Assembly (NCBI RefSeq): GCF_000182925.2
Contig: NC_026502.1
Coordinates: 186,001-250,000 of the forward strand
Origin: Neurospora crassa OR74A
Taxonomy: Eukaryota; Ascomycota; Sordariomycetes; Sordariales; Sordariaceae
DNA length: 64,000 nucleotides
Reading direction: 5' to 3'
Shown here: piece after piece, positions 1-11,459 of the stretch
Position numbering within the stretch: the stretch's first letter is position 1
Layout: each line of letters begins with the position of its first letter
Position numbers and translations under genes: made by a program
Notes under the pieces: generated by a model
What the model saw: only the letters and a program-made list of their open reading frames with translations
Told to the model about the DNA's origin: nothing
Databases searched by the model: none

Positions 1-335
1 CGGAATCCCGTAACTCCCGTCTACGTCTCCGTCTCTTGTCCCTTTCAAAGTCCACCAACAGTCTTCTGGGAACAGACCCAAATGTCACAATCTCCTTGGC
101 TTCTTGTTCTTCTTCTTCTCCATTACCAGTGACGATACCAGTACTATTGCATACACAAGTAATTCTTGGTCTTCTGGTAGCATTTGGTCCTTTGTCAATC
201 CTAGCATGCTCATTCCTATTCTTATTCTTATCTCCCCTCTTAACTTGCCTCCTCCGTCCAGTTCCTCTGACATTCCCTCACTCACCCCCCTTCTCCCTGC
301 TCCTTATTCATCTCCATTTCCTCACCGTCCTGCGC
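1..335. other. 3' flank of snf12; no gene seen
   Basis: Downstream side of the minus-strand snf12 gene. The stretch is CT-rich on the plus strand. Open frames here are low-complexity Leu/Ser/Pro translations with no recognisable domain, so it is best read as 3' UTR and spacer. Any plus-strand gene entering from the left cannot be judged. Confidence 0.6.
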
Positions 336-2945
336 CTAGCGGTGCCCCGCCGTAAACCCCTGCTTACTCAAAAGCACATTAACACTCTCCCGCGCATTAC
401 TCGTATCCCAAACACTCCCCTTCCCACCCCTCCTCCACTCGTCGCCCACGGGGTCTTCCGCCGCCGCCCCGGCCCTCGTGGCTTCGCCCATAATCACCTC
501 TAGATCCCGCTTCTGGCTTGACAACCAGTTCTTAACGAAGCCGACGGGGTCGTTGGCCATAGACGTTAGGAACGTGTGTTTGGCCTTGGAGTCGCCGACG
601 GCTTGGATGAGCACCGCCAGGGACTCATCTAGCTGATGAATCTCGCGGAGCGTTTGAGCGTACGAGGGGTTGTGGATGAACGGCACCAAGTGCTTCGAAC
701 GCAAGGGGTCGTCAACGGAGACACGGATGTCGTAGATGGTCGGTTTGGGGGCGTCCGGCGCGGAATGGAATTCTTGGTCCACGCGGATGGTATAAGGGAG
801 CTTGATGGGCGGCAGTGGTCTCAAGTGCGGGGTGACGTATTCGTTCAGCTGGGGAATGTGTCCCGACTCTCTCCCAATAAGCTTCTGCAGCAGGTCGTCG
901 CACCGAAAGTTGCGCTTCTCGTCGTCTTCTTGTAGCTTCATCAACTTGATGTACTCGAACAAGCCCGCGACGGCTTCCTGGCGGGTTGCCTCCGTCATAT
1001 CGATCACGTCCGATAGCTCGGGGGAGAGCTCGTAGCGCTCCGGGTCTTCGTGGCGGTAGAGGTTGATGGTGATGTTAACATTCTCGTCCCCGTGGCGCTT
1101 GAAGGTCAGCTCGTCAAAGTCGGCCGAGGCGGGCAGGTTGGAACCGGCGGGCGTGCGCTCGGGTTTCTTCCATTCTATCGCGGTGGTGTCGACGGGCAGA
1201 CGGCCCGAGGCGGTGGGCTGGTCGAAGTCGACTGTGAGGGCTTTGAAGAAGTGGGAGAAGCGGTAGCGCTGGCCGGGCTTAGCGGGGACGGGTTTCGCTC
1301 CAGACTTTGTTGCTGTCTTTGTGCTGTCGTCGGTTGTGTCCATCTTATCTCCATCCTCCTCGTCCTTTGTGGTCTCGTCTTCGTCGTCGAGTAGTCGGCC
1401 TTCGATCTTGACGCGGTATGTGGATTCGAGGTTGGAGGGGAAGTCGAAGCTGTCGACGTTGAAGTTGTTGTTTTGCCAGTACTGGTCTTCGACGCTGTTG
1501 GTGATCCAAACGCGGAGTGTCTTATACCGCTGTTGAGTGGCGTCAGTAATGGTCAAGCCTCCTTCGAGACAAAAGAAGTGACAGTGTATACCTTTGCATT
1601 CCTGCTAACCGAATCCACGATATCCAACCTCTTGCGACTCATGGTAGCATCCAGCCGCCTCTCGAAATCGCGTAGCTTCTTGTAAGCCACAGCGACATCG
1701 CCCTCGCCCACCAAAGTCTCTTCGACGCCATCGGGTAGGGTCTTGTCGGTAGGTTTGCGACTCCGGAGCTTAGCCAGGTGGTTGACGGCCTCGCGACGGT
1801 GTGATTCTTGTTGGATTTGCGCCTGGGTGATGGGCAGTTGGTGGTGAGCAGGACCGGCCGACATCATGGGCCCTGTGAAGAGAGAAGAAAGACCGGAAGA
1901 GGTTAGTTGAATGTGTAATCAAAGATTTGCGGTAATGTGGCGGGCGAGAAAATGGGGAGAAGCCAAGGGTCGTCGTCGGGTGGGTGTAAGAGAAAAAAAT
2001 AAAATAGAAGAAAATAATCCAGCGGGGAAAAGAGTATCCAAGAAAGAAAGCCAGGAAGAAAACAGGGCAAGGTGCGGTACACAAGTTTGTTGTCAAGAAT
2101 TTCCTTGTGTTCCAAGATGCAAGAAGCAGGAGCGTGGGATTTCGCGCTTGCAGTGTGTATGTATGTTGAATCTTTCCCTGTTAAGCTCGTCGCGAAACCT
2201 GAAGCACCGACGTTCAGCTCCGTCGTTCGACCGCGGCCGACGGGGTAGACTTGTATGTATGTGGAGGTAGGCGGGAGGAGTGTCCAGGCACACGGCACAC
2301 AAGGGAACGAACGCACGACGGGGGACCCGGACCCAGTCAGTTTGAATCGTCGCCCCTCCCACCCGTCTCCATTCAAGTCCCAAGTCCCAAGTCCCGCTTC
2401 CCAAGACTCAAAAAAGATAGACCATCGTTCCCCCGAACGTCCGGGTCTAGCATTGGAAAGGTTTGGAACTAGTCGATAGGTCGCGGTGGAGCAATCTGCA
2501 AAAAGCGGAGATCTTTGACGTTTGTCCCACGCCCGTTTCATGCATCAAACATGTCCTCTTTCCATCATCATCATCATCAACAACAACTGTTCATCTTTCC
2601 CCTTCCTCTTACGCTTGGCACTCAATCGAAAGAAAAACGAGGGATACAAAAAAACAAAGAGAGAGAAAAAAAAGAAAAAAAAACGAAAAAAGAAAAAAAA
2701 GACTTACCAATCCCCCCTCTCCTCGGCTGTGGCACATGATGCTGCTGCCCCCCTCGCGGCCCCCCTCCCGGCCCTGCATGATGATGTCCCACGGCCGCCT
2801 GCGGAGGCAAAGGGACCTGTGAATGTTGCGGCGGCCCTTGCGGCGGTCCAACAAGTTGGGGGTTGTGATGACCCGGTGGTGGTGGTCCGATGGGTTGTGG
2901 TGGTCCTGGTGCGTATCCACGGTACTGGGGCTGCAGGGGCTGCAT
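336..2945 (-). CDS. snf12: SWI/SNF complex subunit Snf12 / SMARCD (SWIB domain)
   Basis: Subunit of an ATP-dependent chromatin remodeller (SWI/SNF or RSC; Snf12/Rsc6/BAF60 family), acting in the nucleus. Three coding exons: 2945-2708, 1872-1592, 1529-336, giving 570 aa. Exon 1 (79 aa) is Pro/Gln/His/Gly-rich and disordered. It ends one base into a Gly codon and joins in frame to the Gly-Pro-Met-Met start of exon 2. Intron 2 (62 nt) has a TACTGAC branch site and joins NAK to RYKTLR. Exon 2 holds the helical region before the conserved RVWITN strand. An acidic Asp/Glu/Thr linker follows, then the SWIB/MDM2-like fold at about residues 336-410 (from EDPERYELSPELSDVI to LNEYVTPHL), then a helical C-terminus. 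Intron 1 is 835 nt, very long for this genome, so a shorter product starting at MMSAGP in exon 2 (1867) is possible. Snf12 versus Rsc6 cannot be separated by eye. Confidence 0.88.
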
Positions 2946-3965
2946 CTTGTCTTGTCCTTGTCTTGTTCTTTTTTGTGTTTGTTGAAACTCGCGTGTACTC
3001 GATTTCGGTTTCGTGTTTGTTGCGCTGCGGGGAGGAGGAGAAGGACTTGGTAACCGAATTTCCCACTTGGTTGCTTGTCACCTCTTCTTCTTCTGCTGTA
3101 TTACGTGCTTCGTGTCCTCCCTTGTAGTTGTGATTACGCGTGTAGTACTACTGTACTGAGTAGTCGGTGTTGGGTATGGATTCTTCGCTTCGCGTCGTAC
3201 GTGGTTCCGTTCTTGGTGTCAAGGATGGACCGAAGGGAAACGCGTTTCGATCGCGTCGTTCGTTAGCTGCGGCGGGCGGGCTTGTCGCAAGTCGCAGTCG
3301 CAGTCGCAGTCGCAGTCCGGGGCCAGCAATTGATTGATGGAGGTTCAGAGTTGGGGTCGGCGGGTGGAGCCAGTAATTGTTAAGGCGCAAAAGATACATT
3401 GACCAAGTACCGCATCCACAGGGCAGGAAGTTTGGCAAATGTCACGTCTTGGCACTCGTGGTAGGGTCATGTGACACCCCTGAGAGAGACCAGTTGACAT
3501 TTCAACGTCCAACAAAAGATGGTCAAGAATTACTTGTACTAAAAACAAACAGATAAAGAGAAGCAAAGAAAGAATCGCTGACGAGGTCACAAAAAGAAAA
3601 ACCATACAACAAGAATCTAGCGTCCGAATCGCAATACCTTTTATCCAATATTTGCTTTTGCATGTACAAGGTGTGAACAGTATTAGAATTTCGTACCTTT
3701 CCCTTCTCCCCATCTTTCGCTGCCTTGGCTGCTGCTTGGCTGACTGACTGACTGACTGACTGAATGATTGCCGTCGCTGTCTGCTTGCTTGCTTGCTTGC
3801 TGTCTTTATATGCTGCTGCTGCTGCTGCTGCCTCTCTCTATTTGTTTGTTCCTTCTCATCGGATAGAACCTTGACCTTGGTTCCTCATCCACCACCACCA
3901 CCACCTCCTCCTCCTCTTCTACTTCTTCGTCCTCCTCCTCCTCCAACCAAGGTCAAGGACAACCT
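2946..3965. other. Intergenic: snf12 promoter side and pdk1 3' flank
   Basis: About 1 kb between the snf12 start and the stop of the PDK1-like gene, both on the minus strand. It contains short microsatellites and a CCT-rich stretch, and no coding region I can support. Confidence 0.6.
3740..3831. repeat. Compound microsatellites CTGA, GCTT and TGC
   Basis: Three short perfect arrays lie close together: (CTGA)n at 3740-3763, (GCTT)n at about 3784-3800 and (TGC)n at 3811-3831. They fall just downstream of the PDK1-like stop codon, outside coding sequence. Confidence 0.9.
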
Positions 3966-6845
3966 TCAAAAAGCAGCCCCCAACCCATTCTTCGACTGCC
4001 TCCGACTGAACCGATTGCGCTTTGTAACACTGCTGCTATCATCCAGGCTCGCCTGACTCTTGGTCAGCTGATTGCGGCCCGATCGGTCACTGATGCTGTA
4101 CCCGCCCTCTCCGCCACTAAAGTTTCCATGGCCCCTTCCATTGTGATGATGTCCACCTCCGCCACCGATATTCACCATGGAACCCGCCGGGCTGGACGAC
4201 ATGGACATGTCTCCAAAGTTGTCGTTGGAACCTACCAGGTTTTGGGAAAGCGCCAGGTCCTTGGCCCGCTCCAGCGACTCGATCCACTCGTCTACTGTAG
4301 ACTTGCTGCTGCTGCTGTTGTTGGCACCGTCTCTTCCTGCTCCTCCGTCTGATGACTTGTCGGATTTGTCCTTGTGTTGTTTTTCCGAGGACTTGGGTTC
4401 TTCAAAGGTGTAGTGTACGCCGCCCTGGATTTGGGGTGTCCTTGAACATTAGCATCAATATCGATATCACCTGATGAATAAAGGGGGGAATATATATTCC
4501 ACAGGATATCGGGGAAAGGGGCTGGTAATTTTACTCACCGTGTCAACACACCAAACCGGCTGGCCCTTAGCGTCGATTTGGGCTTTCCACGTGCAATCCG
4601 AAGCCAGAAGTGAAATCTCCTGCTTCGCCTTCTTCTCCTCGCCGCCGGCTGGTGCAAACACGATACGGCCGCTCGAGGTGATCATGACAAGCCGCTGTCT
4701 CTTCTTGGTGGTACTGCCGCCAAAGAAGCGAGCCAACTTCTTATGCCCTTCTCCGCCTTCCTTGCCGTGTGGGCTGTGCGGTATCGGCGATGACACAACC
4801 ATCAGGTCGCCCAGCTTAAGGATGCGCTCGTTGTTTTTGGTCAGGACGGGTGACCAGTCAAGATCCAGTTGCGTAGGAGGCGGTAGTTCGGTGATGATCC
4901 TAGCAGGTCGGTTGACGTTGTTATTGGCCGGTCCCCCTTGAGTGGTGGTGTTGCCTCTGGTTGAGCTTGGGTTGCCCATGGGCATAGAGTGATGACTATG
5001 ATTCGAATTCGACCCACCTCCGCCCAAATGCATCATTTGCGGTTGCTGCTCCTGGGATCCTGGTACGTACGGCCTCAGCCGCGGTGCCTTCATCCTCCAC
5101 AGCTCCTTGCCAAACATTTGTCCGGCAAAGAACTCGTGCTTCTTGATATGTTCAACCGTAAAGCGCTGAGCCGGGTCCAGCACAAGACATCGTTCTACCA
5201 AATCGCGCGCAGCGGATGGGAAACCAGGCGGGAATTCGTACTCGAGTTTTACGATCTTTTGGAAAGTAAGATACTCGGTTCCTGCTTTGAAGGGAGGCCG
5301 ACCGGCGAGGAGTTGGTAAATAATGCATCCAAAGGCCCATATGTCGCTTGCTGTGCTCGCTGACTTTTCCGTCAGGAGTTCGGGGCTCACGTATTCAGCG
5401 GTACCAACAAACGAGGCCGCTCGCTCGTCATCCTCGCCACTTTGCCCGGGTGTTTCCTCTGGTGGTCTGGGATCTCGAGGGTCTCGCAGTAGCTTGGCAG
5501 TGCCAAAGTCGGTGATTTTGACGTGCATCTGTTCGTCCAGGAGCACGTTCTCGGGCTTCAGGTCACGGTGGATGATACCTCTCGAGTGCATGTAGTCGAT
5601 AGCGTCCAATATTTGGGCGCCATAGAACCTGGTGCATTCCACGTCGAACGTCCCCGTCTTCTTGAGCACGCCCAGCAGCTCTCCGCCAGTACATAGATCG
5701 AGGACGTAATACAGCGAAGTCTCGTCCTGGAAGGTGTAATACAAGCGGACGATACCCGGGTGCTCGGTCAGCCGGTTCAGCGTGTTCTTCTCGATGTTGA
5801 CGTATTTGATCTTCTTCTCCTTGATGATGTGCTTCTTTTCTAGGACCTTGACGGCGTATTCCCTCAGGGTTTGGCGATCGGTCGCAAGGTAAACCGTGCT
5901 GTAGGAGCCCTCTCCCAATATCCTCCCAAAGGTGAAGTCGCGCACTCCTTTCTTGACCGGCTTCATTGTCACCCTCCCATCGGCATCCACCTCTCTCCTA
6001 ACGCCGACTGCCGCACCCCGGTCTTTCCATTCCTCGCTGCTGGTGGAGAGCATGGGTGGTACTTCTCCCAGCCGCGCTTCTGACGTATAGGTGCCCGGCG
6101 CGGCTACGGGGATGCCCGGGATCTGGGAATATCCTCCTTGAACCCCGCGTGAGCTCCTCCTAGGAGGCAACGCGCCGTTGGGATCGACGCCCATGGGAGG
6201 ACCGGGACCGGGCCGGCCTTGGCGGTATGATCGACTCGGCTCTCGTGTGGGGGCACCAGGGGGCGCACGCCTAGACTCGCTCCTCGAAATCGTGGGCACG
6301 CCGTATAGAGAAGTCCGAGACGTGTCGGTCTGGATTTCGTTCCTTAGCTCGTTCCGTAGGTCCCCATATGCAGTCCCGTGTCCATGTGGGTGGTATGCTC
6401 CTCGCTGCGGATCGCCCTCCATTGACTGTAGTGCCCCTCCGGGAGTAGGTCTTGAGTTTGGTGGCCAGTTTCCATTTCCTGCTGGCAATTGTTGACTAGT
6501 CGGGGGATATCCGCGGGCGCTGAGGTTGTCTTGGGCATTCTTGAGGATCGCGGCGGCGGTTTCGTAGGTATGGGGCGGGCGCTGCGGGGGGTCTTGAGGG
6601 GTGACCTGCCGTTCTAGGTCCAACGGTGTCCGCTGAGAAGGAGGCTGTGCAGGCTGTGCAGGCTGGGGAGGAGTCGTCTGGGGGGCATTGTTCGTTGTTG
6701 CGTCTTGACGGCTCGCAGAGGACTGATTGGCGGGAGCATCGGGGGTTGTCTGATCGTTCTCGGTCGAGTGGACGGAGTCGTCATCGTCGAGGTTGGCAAT
6801 TCGTAAGCCGCCAAGCGCTTGGGACAGGCTGAAGTCTCCGTTCAT
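3966..6845 (-). CDS. pkh1: PDK1 / Pkh-type AGC protein kinase
   Basis: Master AGC kinase (PDK1, yeast Pkh1/2, S. pombe Ksg1) that phosphorylates activation loops of other AGC kinases downstream of sphingolipid or phosphoinositide signals. Exons 6845-4539 and 4424-3966 give 921 aa. Intron 1 (114 nt, GTGAGT donor, GCTAAT branch, CCAG acceptor) joins CVDT to GGVHYTFEEP, restoring the end of a PH-like domain. Residues 1-300 are disordered and Pro/Gln-rich. The kinase domain is at about 303-575: Gly loop GEGSYS, Lys333 in AVKVLEKK, HRDLKPEN with Asp428, DFG at 446-448. The activation loop SFVGTAEYVSPE has Ser478, equivalent to human PDK1 Ser241. The PDK1-type PH domain is at about 665-780. The Ser/Gly-rich tail is disordered. 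The frame is open upstream to 6899 but without an ATG, so the ATG at 6845 is the start. The name follows the family; the Neurospora locus name is not known to me. Confidence 0.93.
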
Positions 6846-7429
6846 TGTGCTAAGGGGCGACGCCGCCAAGCGAAGGATAGGTAGGTGGGCTAAATACACT
6901 ACAATACTATGGCGACGGTCGTATGGAAACCAACCAAGCTATCAGCATATAGCTGGCGGAGTATAGTGTAGAGTCGTCGTCGTGGTGCGTGGCGGCTGAA
7001 GGGGGCGAAGAGGGTCGAGCAGTACAACGAGTGCGGTCCCGGGGGTCGGTCAATCGAAGCGGTCGATGGCTGAGTGCTCGGGGTGGTAGGGAGATGCTGG
7101 AGAGATCGAGCGAGTGTAGGGTACTATGTTCTTGGTTGGAAGGATGAAAAGCGTAGTCGGTAGTGGTCTGACTGCTTTGGACTGCTGTGTAGGTAGTCTA
7201 GGTACTGTAGTAGGTAGAACTAAACCCTGGCTTGTCAGATCACCACTTTGGGTGTTGCGTGTTGGGCATTGGAAGAACAGGAGGCAGGCAGTGGCCGTCT
7301 GTCTTGTCGAGCGAGTGCTGGTAGTAGTAGTGTAGGTAGTGTAAGGCAGTGTAGCCGTGCTGGACTAGGTACAGAATGGAACAAGGAGATGAGGAAGCTC
7401 CAATCAACCTCCAGGGTACCCGGGAAGCA

Positions 7430-7470
7430 GGGGGGGGGGGGGGGGGAGGGGGGAGGAGGAGGGAGGTTCG
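7430..7470 (+). repeat. Poly(G) run with flanking G-tracts
   Basis: Seventeen consecutive G (7430-7446) are followed by further GGG-containing tracts up to about 7470, which is G-quadruplex-capable. It lies about 590 bp upstream of the PDK1-like start, so it is a C-run on that gene's coding strand. Confidence 0.9.
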
Positions 7471-8628
7471 GCACGGGGGACCGCGGTGGTGGTTTTTTCT
7501 GGGAGGAGGTGCGCTGGCCACTCAAGCTGGCTGATGCAAGGCCACGACTGCGGGCTGCTGCTGCGTGCGGTACGGGCAGTGTGCGGTGCGTTGCGGTGAT
7601 ACTTTAATTGGGAGGGAGAAGAAACAGCAATACTCCAAGTATGAATGCAGATTTCAGGAGTTGATGGGGTTGTGGAGGCTTAAAGTTGACAGAGTTCCAG
7701 ATAGGTGAACTAACAGTAGTAGTTCAGGGTAGGGTACGTACCTCTACCGTTGTGTGGTTGTGTGCCTGAGTGTGTCTGGCTGTGTCGACTTCAACGAACC
7801 TCCACTGTTGAGGGAGAGAGATAAGCAGTCAGTCGGTTACGGGACCGCCGGTGATGGTCGGGGATACAAGTCGGTGAGGATTCTCTTTTTCGTTGTTGCT
7901 TCTGCCAGTCCAGCTCACGGGCAGCTGGTCGTCGAATGGAAAGTGGAATGGAGAGGGATAGTTGCAGATGGTAGTAGTGTTAGTGTAGCTACCTACCTAG
8001 CTACCTACCTAGCTGAACTGTGCTTCCACTCACTTTCCATTGACGGATGGAGAAGCAGGTAAGGTAGTGTAGCCTGGTAGTCCACGTCCGTCCCAACCCG
8101 AACAAATAAAGTGTTTAGTTAATTAAGAAAAAGAACAGTTACAGGAAAAAGTGTCAAAACCATCGCCCTTCCTCTCTCTTGACTTGACATAATCCACTCC
8201 ACTGGCACCTCATTCTACGGTAAGCTCCCACCGGCATCGAGGTCGGGTCCGGGCAGAATACGACAGCCCGTCCATCAAATGCCAAACCTTACTATCTTCC
8301 AGTGAATGGGTGGGACCTGCGTGCTTGCTGCTGTCACCTCACTTCCATCTTTTATTTCAGGCAACTCCGCCAAAATCCACTCTTTTGCGGCGTCACTCTC
8401 CGAAGAACGGGGGGGGGACTTGTGGTGTTGGGAACTTCCTTGGGAAATCCAATCCCGTCATGATCTTTTACACGGCATGACGCGGCGGACCATGCTTTGA
8501 CCCTCCTCTCTCTTCAGGAAAGAAAGGGGATGCGAGATGCTTCATGCACAGAAAACATGGAAGCCGGACAAGGAAGACGACGGACGTTACCGGCCATTTG
8601 GGAAGGAAGGCAGGCAAAGGCAGCTACC

Positions 8629-8655
8629 TACCTACCTACCTACGTAGGTACCTAT
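8629..8655. repeat. CTAC array ending in a 14-bp palindrome
   Basis: CTAC units run into the perfect palindrome TACCTACGTAGGTA (8637-8650). One of many TACCTA/TAGGTA clusters in non-coding parts of this window. Confidence 0.85.
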
Positions 8656-9461
8656 CGCTTCCTATTCTAATCATAGCACACTACAATACACTACTCTACA
8701 CTACACTACACGACGACACTCCCGCGGGATTGACAAGCGCTAGGTACGTAGAGTAGGTGACAGGGCTCATGATGAACGAACTGCCTTGGAAATCGACAGG
8801 AAGAAAAAAAAAAAAAAGTGATTGCCGGTTATCTCGGTACTGTCCTTTTTAATCAACGCTGCGGCCACGGTACGAAATTAGCGATTTTCGAGCTGCGTGA
8901 TGACGGATGGCTGATGCCCAGAAAGTGGAAGAAGAGCAGATCCATCACTACATGGAAAAAAAAAAAAAAGCTTGGACCCTTCAATGCAGTCGGGTACTCA
9001 AAATCATAGTGTAGATAAGGAATGGAGGTGCGTTAACGCACTCCTGCGTTAGCTGCCGCTTCCACATGCAACATGAAATACATCCGGGCCTTTTAGGTGG
9101 GATCCCCCATGACTTGGAAGGCTTCTTTGATTTGGTTGAATCCATCATCATGGTTTACACTATTTTTTCGAGTTCTCGGATCAATACCTACAGGTAGGTG
9201 AATCACCTAGTGGTGGGCAAAGCTGCCCCTACCAGACTGGTGCGCATTGTGAATTGTTAGCGCATAGTTTGTTTAGCACCTCGTGAATGCCTTCCCTGTG
9301 ACCCCGCCTGCTAGTCTACTCGTTTCTTCTCGTGTCAGCTCGTCTCGTGTAAAGACGGACGCTGACAAACCTCAATGGATTCGAATTGATGTTAAAAAGT
9401 GCCGGTTACGGGTTTGTCATTTGCCATGTTTATATTGTCCCACTTCTCGTTTACCACTAGT

Positions 9462-9495
9462 CCGAAATTCCATCTTCTCCGAAATTCCATCTTCT
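9462..9495. repeat. Perfect 17-bp tandem duplication (2 copies)
   Basis: The 17-base unit beginning CCGAAATTCCATC occurs at 9462-9478 and again at 9479-9495 without mismatch. Probably a recent slippage duplication in non-coding DNA. Confidence 0.9.
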
Positions 9496-10026
9496 CAACA
9501 ACAGCTTTGGATTCCAGTCTCATCGTGTTCCACGGCTCGAGCACGGACACCATGGCAAAGCATCATGATAAATGCACTTGTTCATGGGGAAGAGACCATA
9601 GAGTCAGGTTTCAAAGGTAGTCTGTTGAATGGTTGGGTTGTGTTCAGGTTCTTACTGCTACGGCTGGGTCGTTTGTTACCTTGCAATGACCGGATGCCGT
9701 CACGACCTTCCTCAACTTTGTACTTACCCCGGACGATTGCCTTCTCGTGCTTACCTTCATAGCCAACATGTTTCTCGGGACCATGCCGACTGACTTCTTC
9801 GTCCTTAATTCCAACCCAAACCACCCTCGATAACACTCATTTATTATCAGGAAAGAGCCAAACAGCAGCTCCAAGACGGCAACATGACGTCTGAACCAGT
9901 AAAGACGATGGAGTCTTCAACCTTGTCCTCATAACCTTCAACCTAGACTGCTTCCAAGATTGTGATTTGGTTCTTTTGTTTCTTTGACGACAAAGACTTC
10001 ATCAGGTAAACCCAGCACCGCCCATC

Positions 10027-11459
10027 ATGCTCCGTCTCCGACCCACCGTCCTCGCCTTAACCATGGCAGAGGTGAAAGAAGTCGAAGAACGCCGCAGGGG
10101 TTACCGCCGGGTCAGCAGCAAGAGAAGATGGCCCTTTTGCACGCGCGCCTCTGAAAACGCTACGTCGGGGGCTTCCTCTCCATCGTTGCTGGACTACAGC
10201 GACAGTGATGAGGAGACAGACATCCTCGATCATGACGATGCAGAACAACCTGTCCAGCTCCCCGTTTTATCGGCCCGCTTTCCTGAAGAGCAGACCGAAG
10301 TGGTCCCCACTGCCCGGCCGCCATACCCCAATGATGCCTCCTTTGACCAGCGTAACTGCGAGCAGTCTGTTGATGGTGCCAGTGATGAGCGTGATCTTGA
10401 CCTGCAGCCCCAAGCTAGCTCGTCTCAAAGTCAGCTGCCGGTTAGAACGCCAAGGTCCGGCCCAAGGATTGGCAGCAACATTCGATCGCCAGCCCAAAGC
10501 TCGGTTGGCCAGACAGTTGCAAGCCATGAAACGACACCACGGACTGGGACGTCGTCTGCGCGCCGTAGCAACAGAGACGGGGCCCGTAGTTTTGAGCAAT
10601 TTCAACTCTCGTTTCAGAATCTGACCATTAGGACCCGGACGGCCACTCCCTCCCCTGCAGCAAAACCCGCCTCCGCATCTCGTCCCCGTGAGGTAAGTAG
10701 ATACCATGATACCATGACTTTATGGATATCCGTTCAGCTTGACTAAAGGGTCATTGCCAGTGCACGACTCCGAATGCCGCTGGAAGCCATCATCGGGATG
10801 GCACCCCTCGTGCTACCCCGGACTCTCATGCCGCAGCTTCAGACTCGCAAACTCCATCCTCCTTCGTCCATTTTACCAGAAGCATGACGGCCGCTCTTCC
10901 CCGTCACGGTAGCTCACCCTCTGAAGGCTTAGAATCAGAGAGTCTCGCCAGCAGCAGAACCCGTACCCCGGCTGCCGCCTCACCCACCAGCGTCAGCACT
11001 GGCAGCACCCGCCCTGCACCGGTCAATGAATCCCCGACCACACCATCACGCCAACGCGTTATGACGCCCAGGCCACCCGCTACCACTCCCGCTAGGACGC
11101 CCGCAACGTTCCGGGTCTATAATGACTCCCTTCCGGCATCCTCACAGCCTCGAACACCGCAGAACTTGCCCGAAGCAAGGCATCAGAGTCGACTAGTCGG
11201 ACAAGGATCGTTTACGGTTCCTGCCGGTTGGCGGACCTCATTCTCGCTGGAGCAAAGGACGCCGACGACTAGTCAGGCGCTGAGGCGAATGAGACATGGG
11301 GGCAGAAGAGAGCCGAGTCCACAGGGATTGAGGACGCCCGGAATGGTGGGATTGTATGGAGGAACGGAGAATCACACGGATGATGGGCTAGTGTTTGTTG
11401 ATGTTTTAGGGGGTGAGGGTGGTGATGTGGAAGCATCGGCGTCTCTGGCGCATTTGTGA
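10027..11459 (+). CDS. Hypothetical Ser/Thr/Pro-rich disordered protein (454 aa)
   Basis: No family recognised. Exons 10027-10692 and 10761-11459 join in phase 0 across a 68-nt intron (GAG|GTAAGT donor, GACTAA branch, GCCAG acceptor), giving 454 aa. The N-terminus is basic (about 45 aa with Arg/Lys clusters). An acidic patch with LDYSDSDEETDILDHDD follows, then a long Ser/Thr/Pro/Arg/Gln-rich region with many S/T-P sites (TPRTGT, TPSRQ, TPRPP, TPARTP). The C-terminus is slightly more hydrophobic. No signal peptide or membrane segment is visible. The second Met at 10063 has a good context and could be the true start. The well-formed intron and matching composition on both sides support a real gene. 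It is probably nuclear and phospho-regulated, which is inference from composition only. Confidence 0.7.

Larger units (their letters stand above)
6846..10026. other. 3.2-kb divergent intergenic region
   Basis: Lies between the divergently transcribed PDK1-like gene (-) and the 454-aa hypothetical gene (+). It holds a G-run at 7430-7446, TACCTA/TAGGTA clusters near 7989-8012 and 8633-8655, A-runs, and a perfect 17-bp tandem duplication at 9462-9495. Open frames of up to about 160 codons (for example 9283-9762) show no domain and low-complexity composition. It probably holds both promoters and long leaders. No RNA gene was recognised. Confidence 0.6.

Noticed and set aside
9283-9762. 159-codon plus-strand open frame in the PDK1 upstream region
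   Set aside because: No domain or splice partners, and contains the 17-bp duplication; looks like chance.
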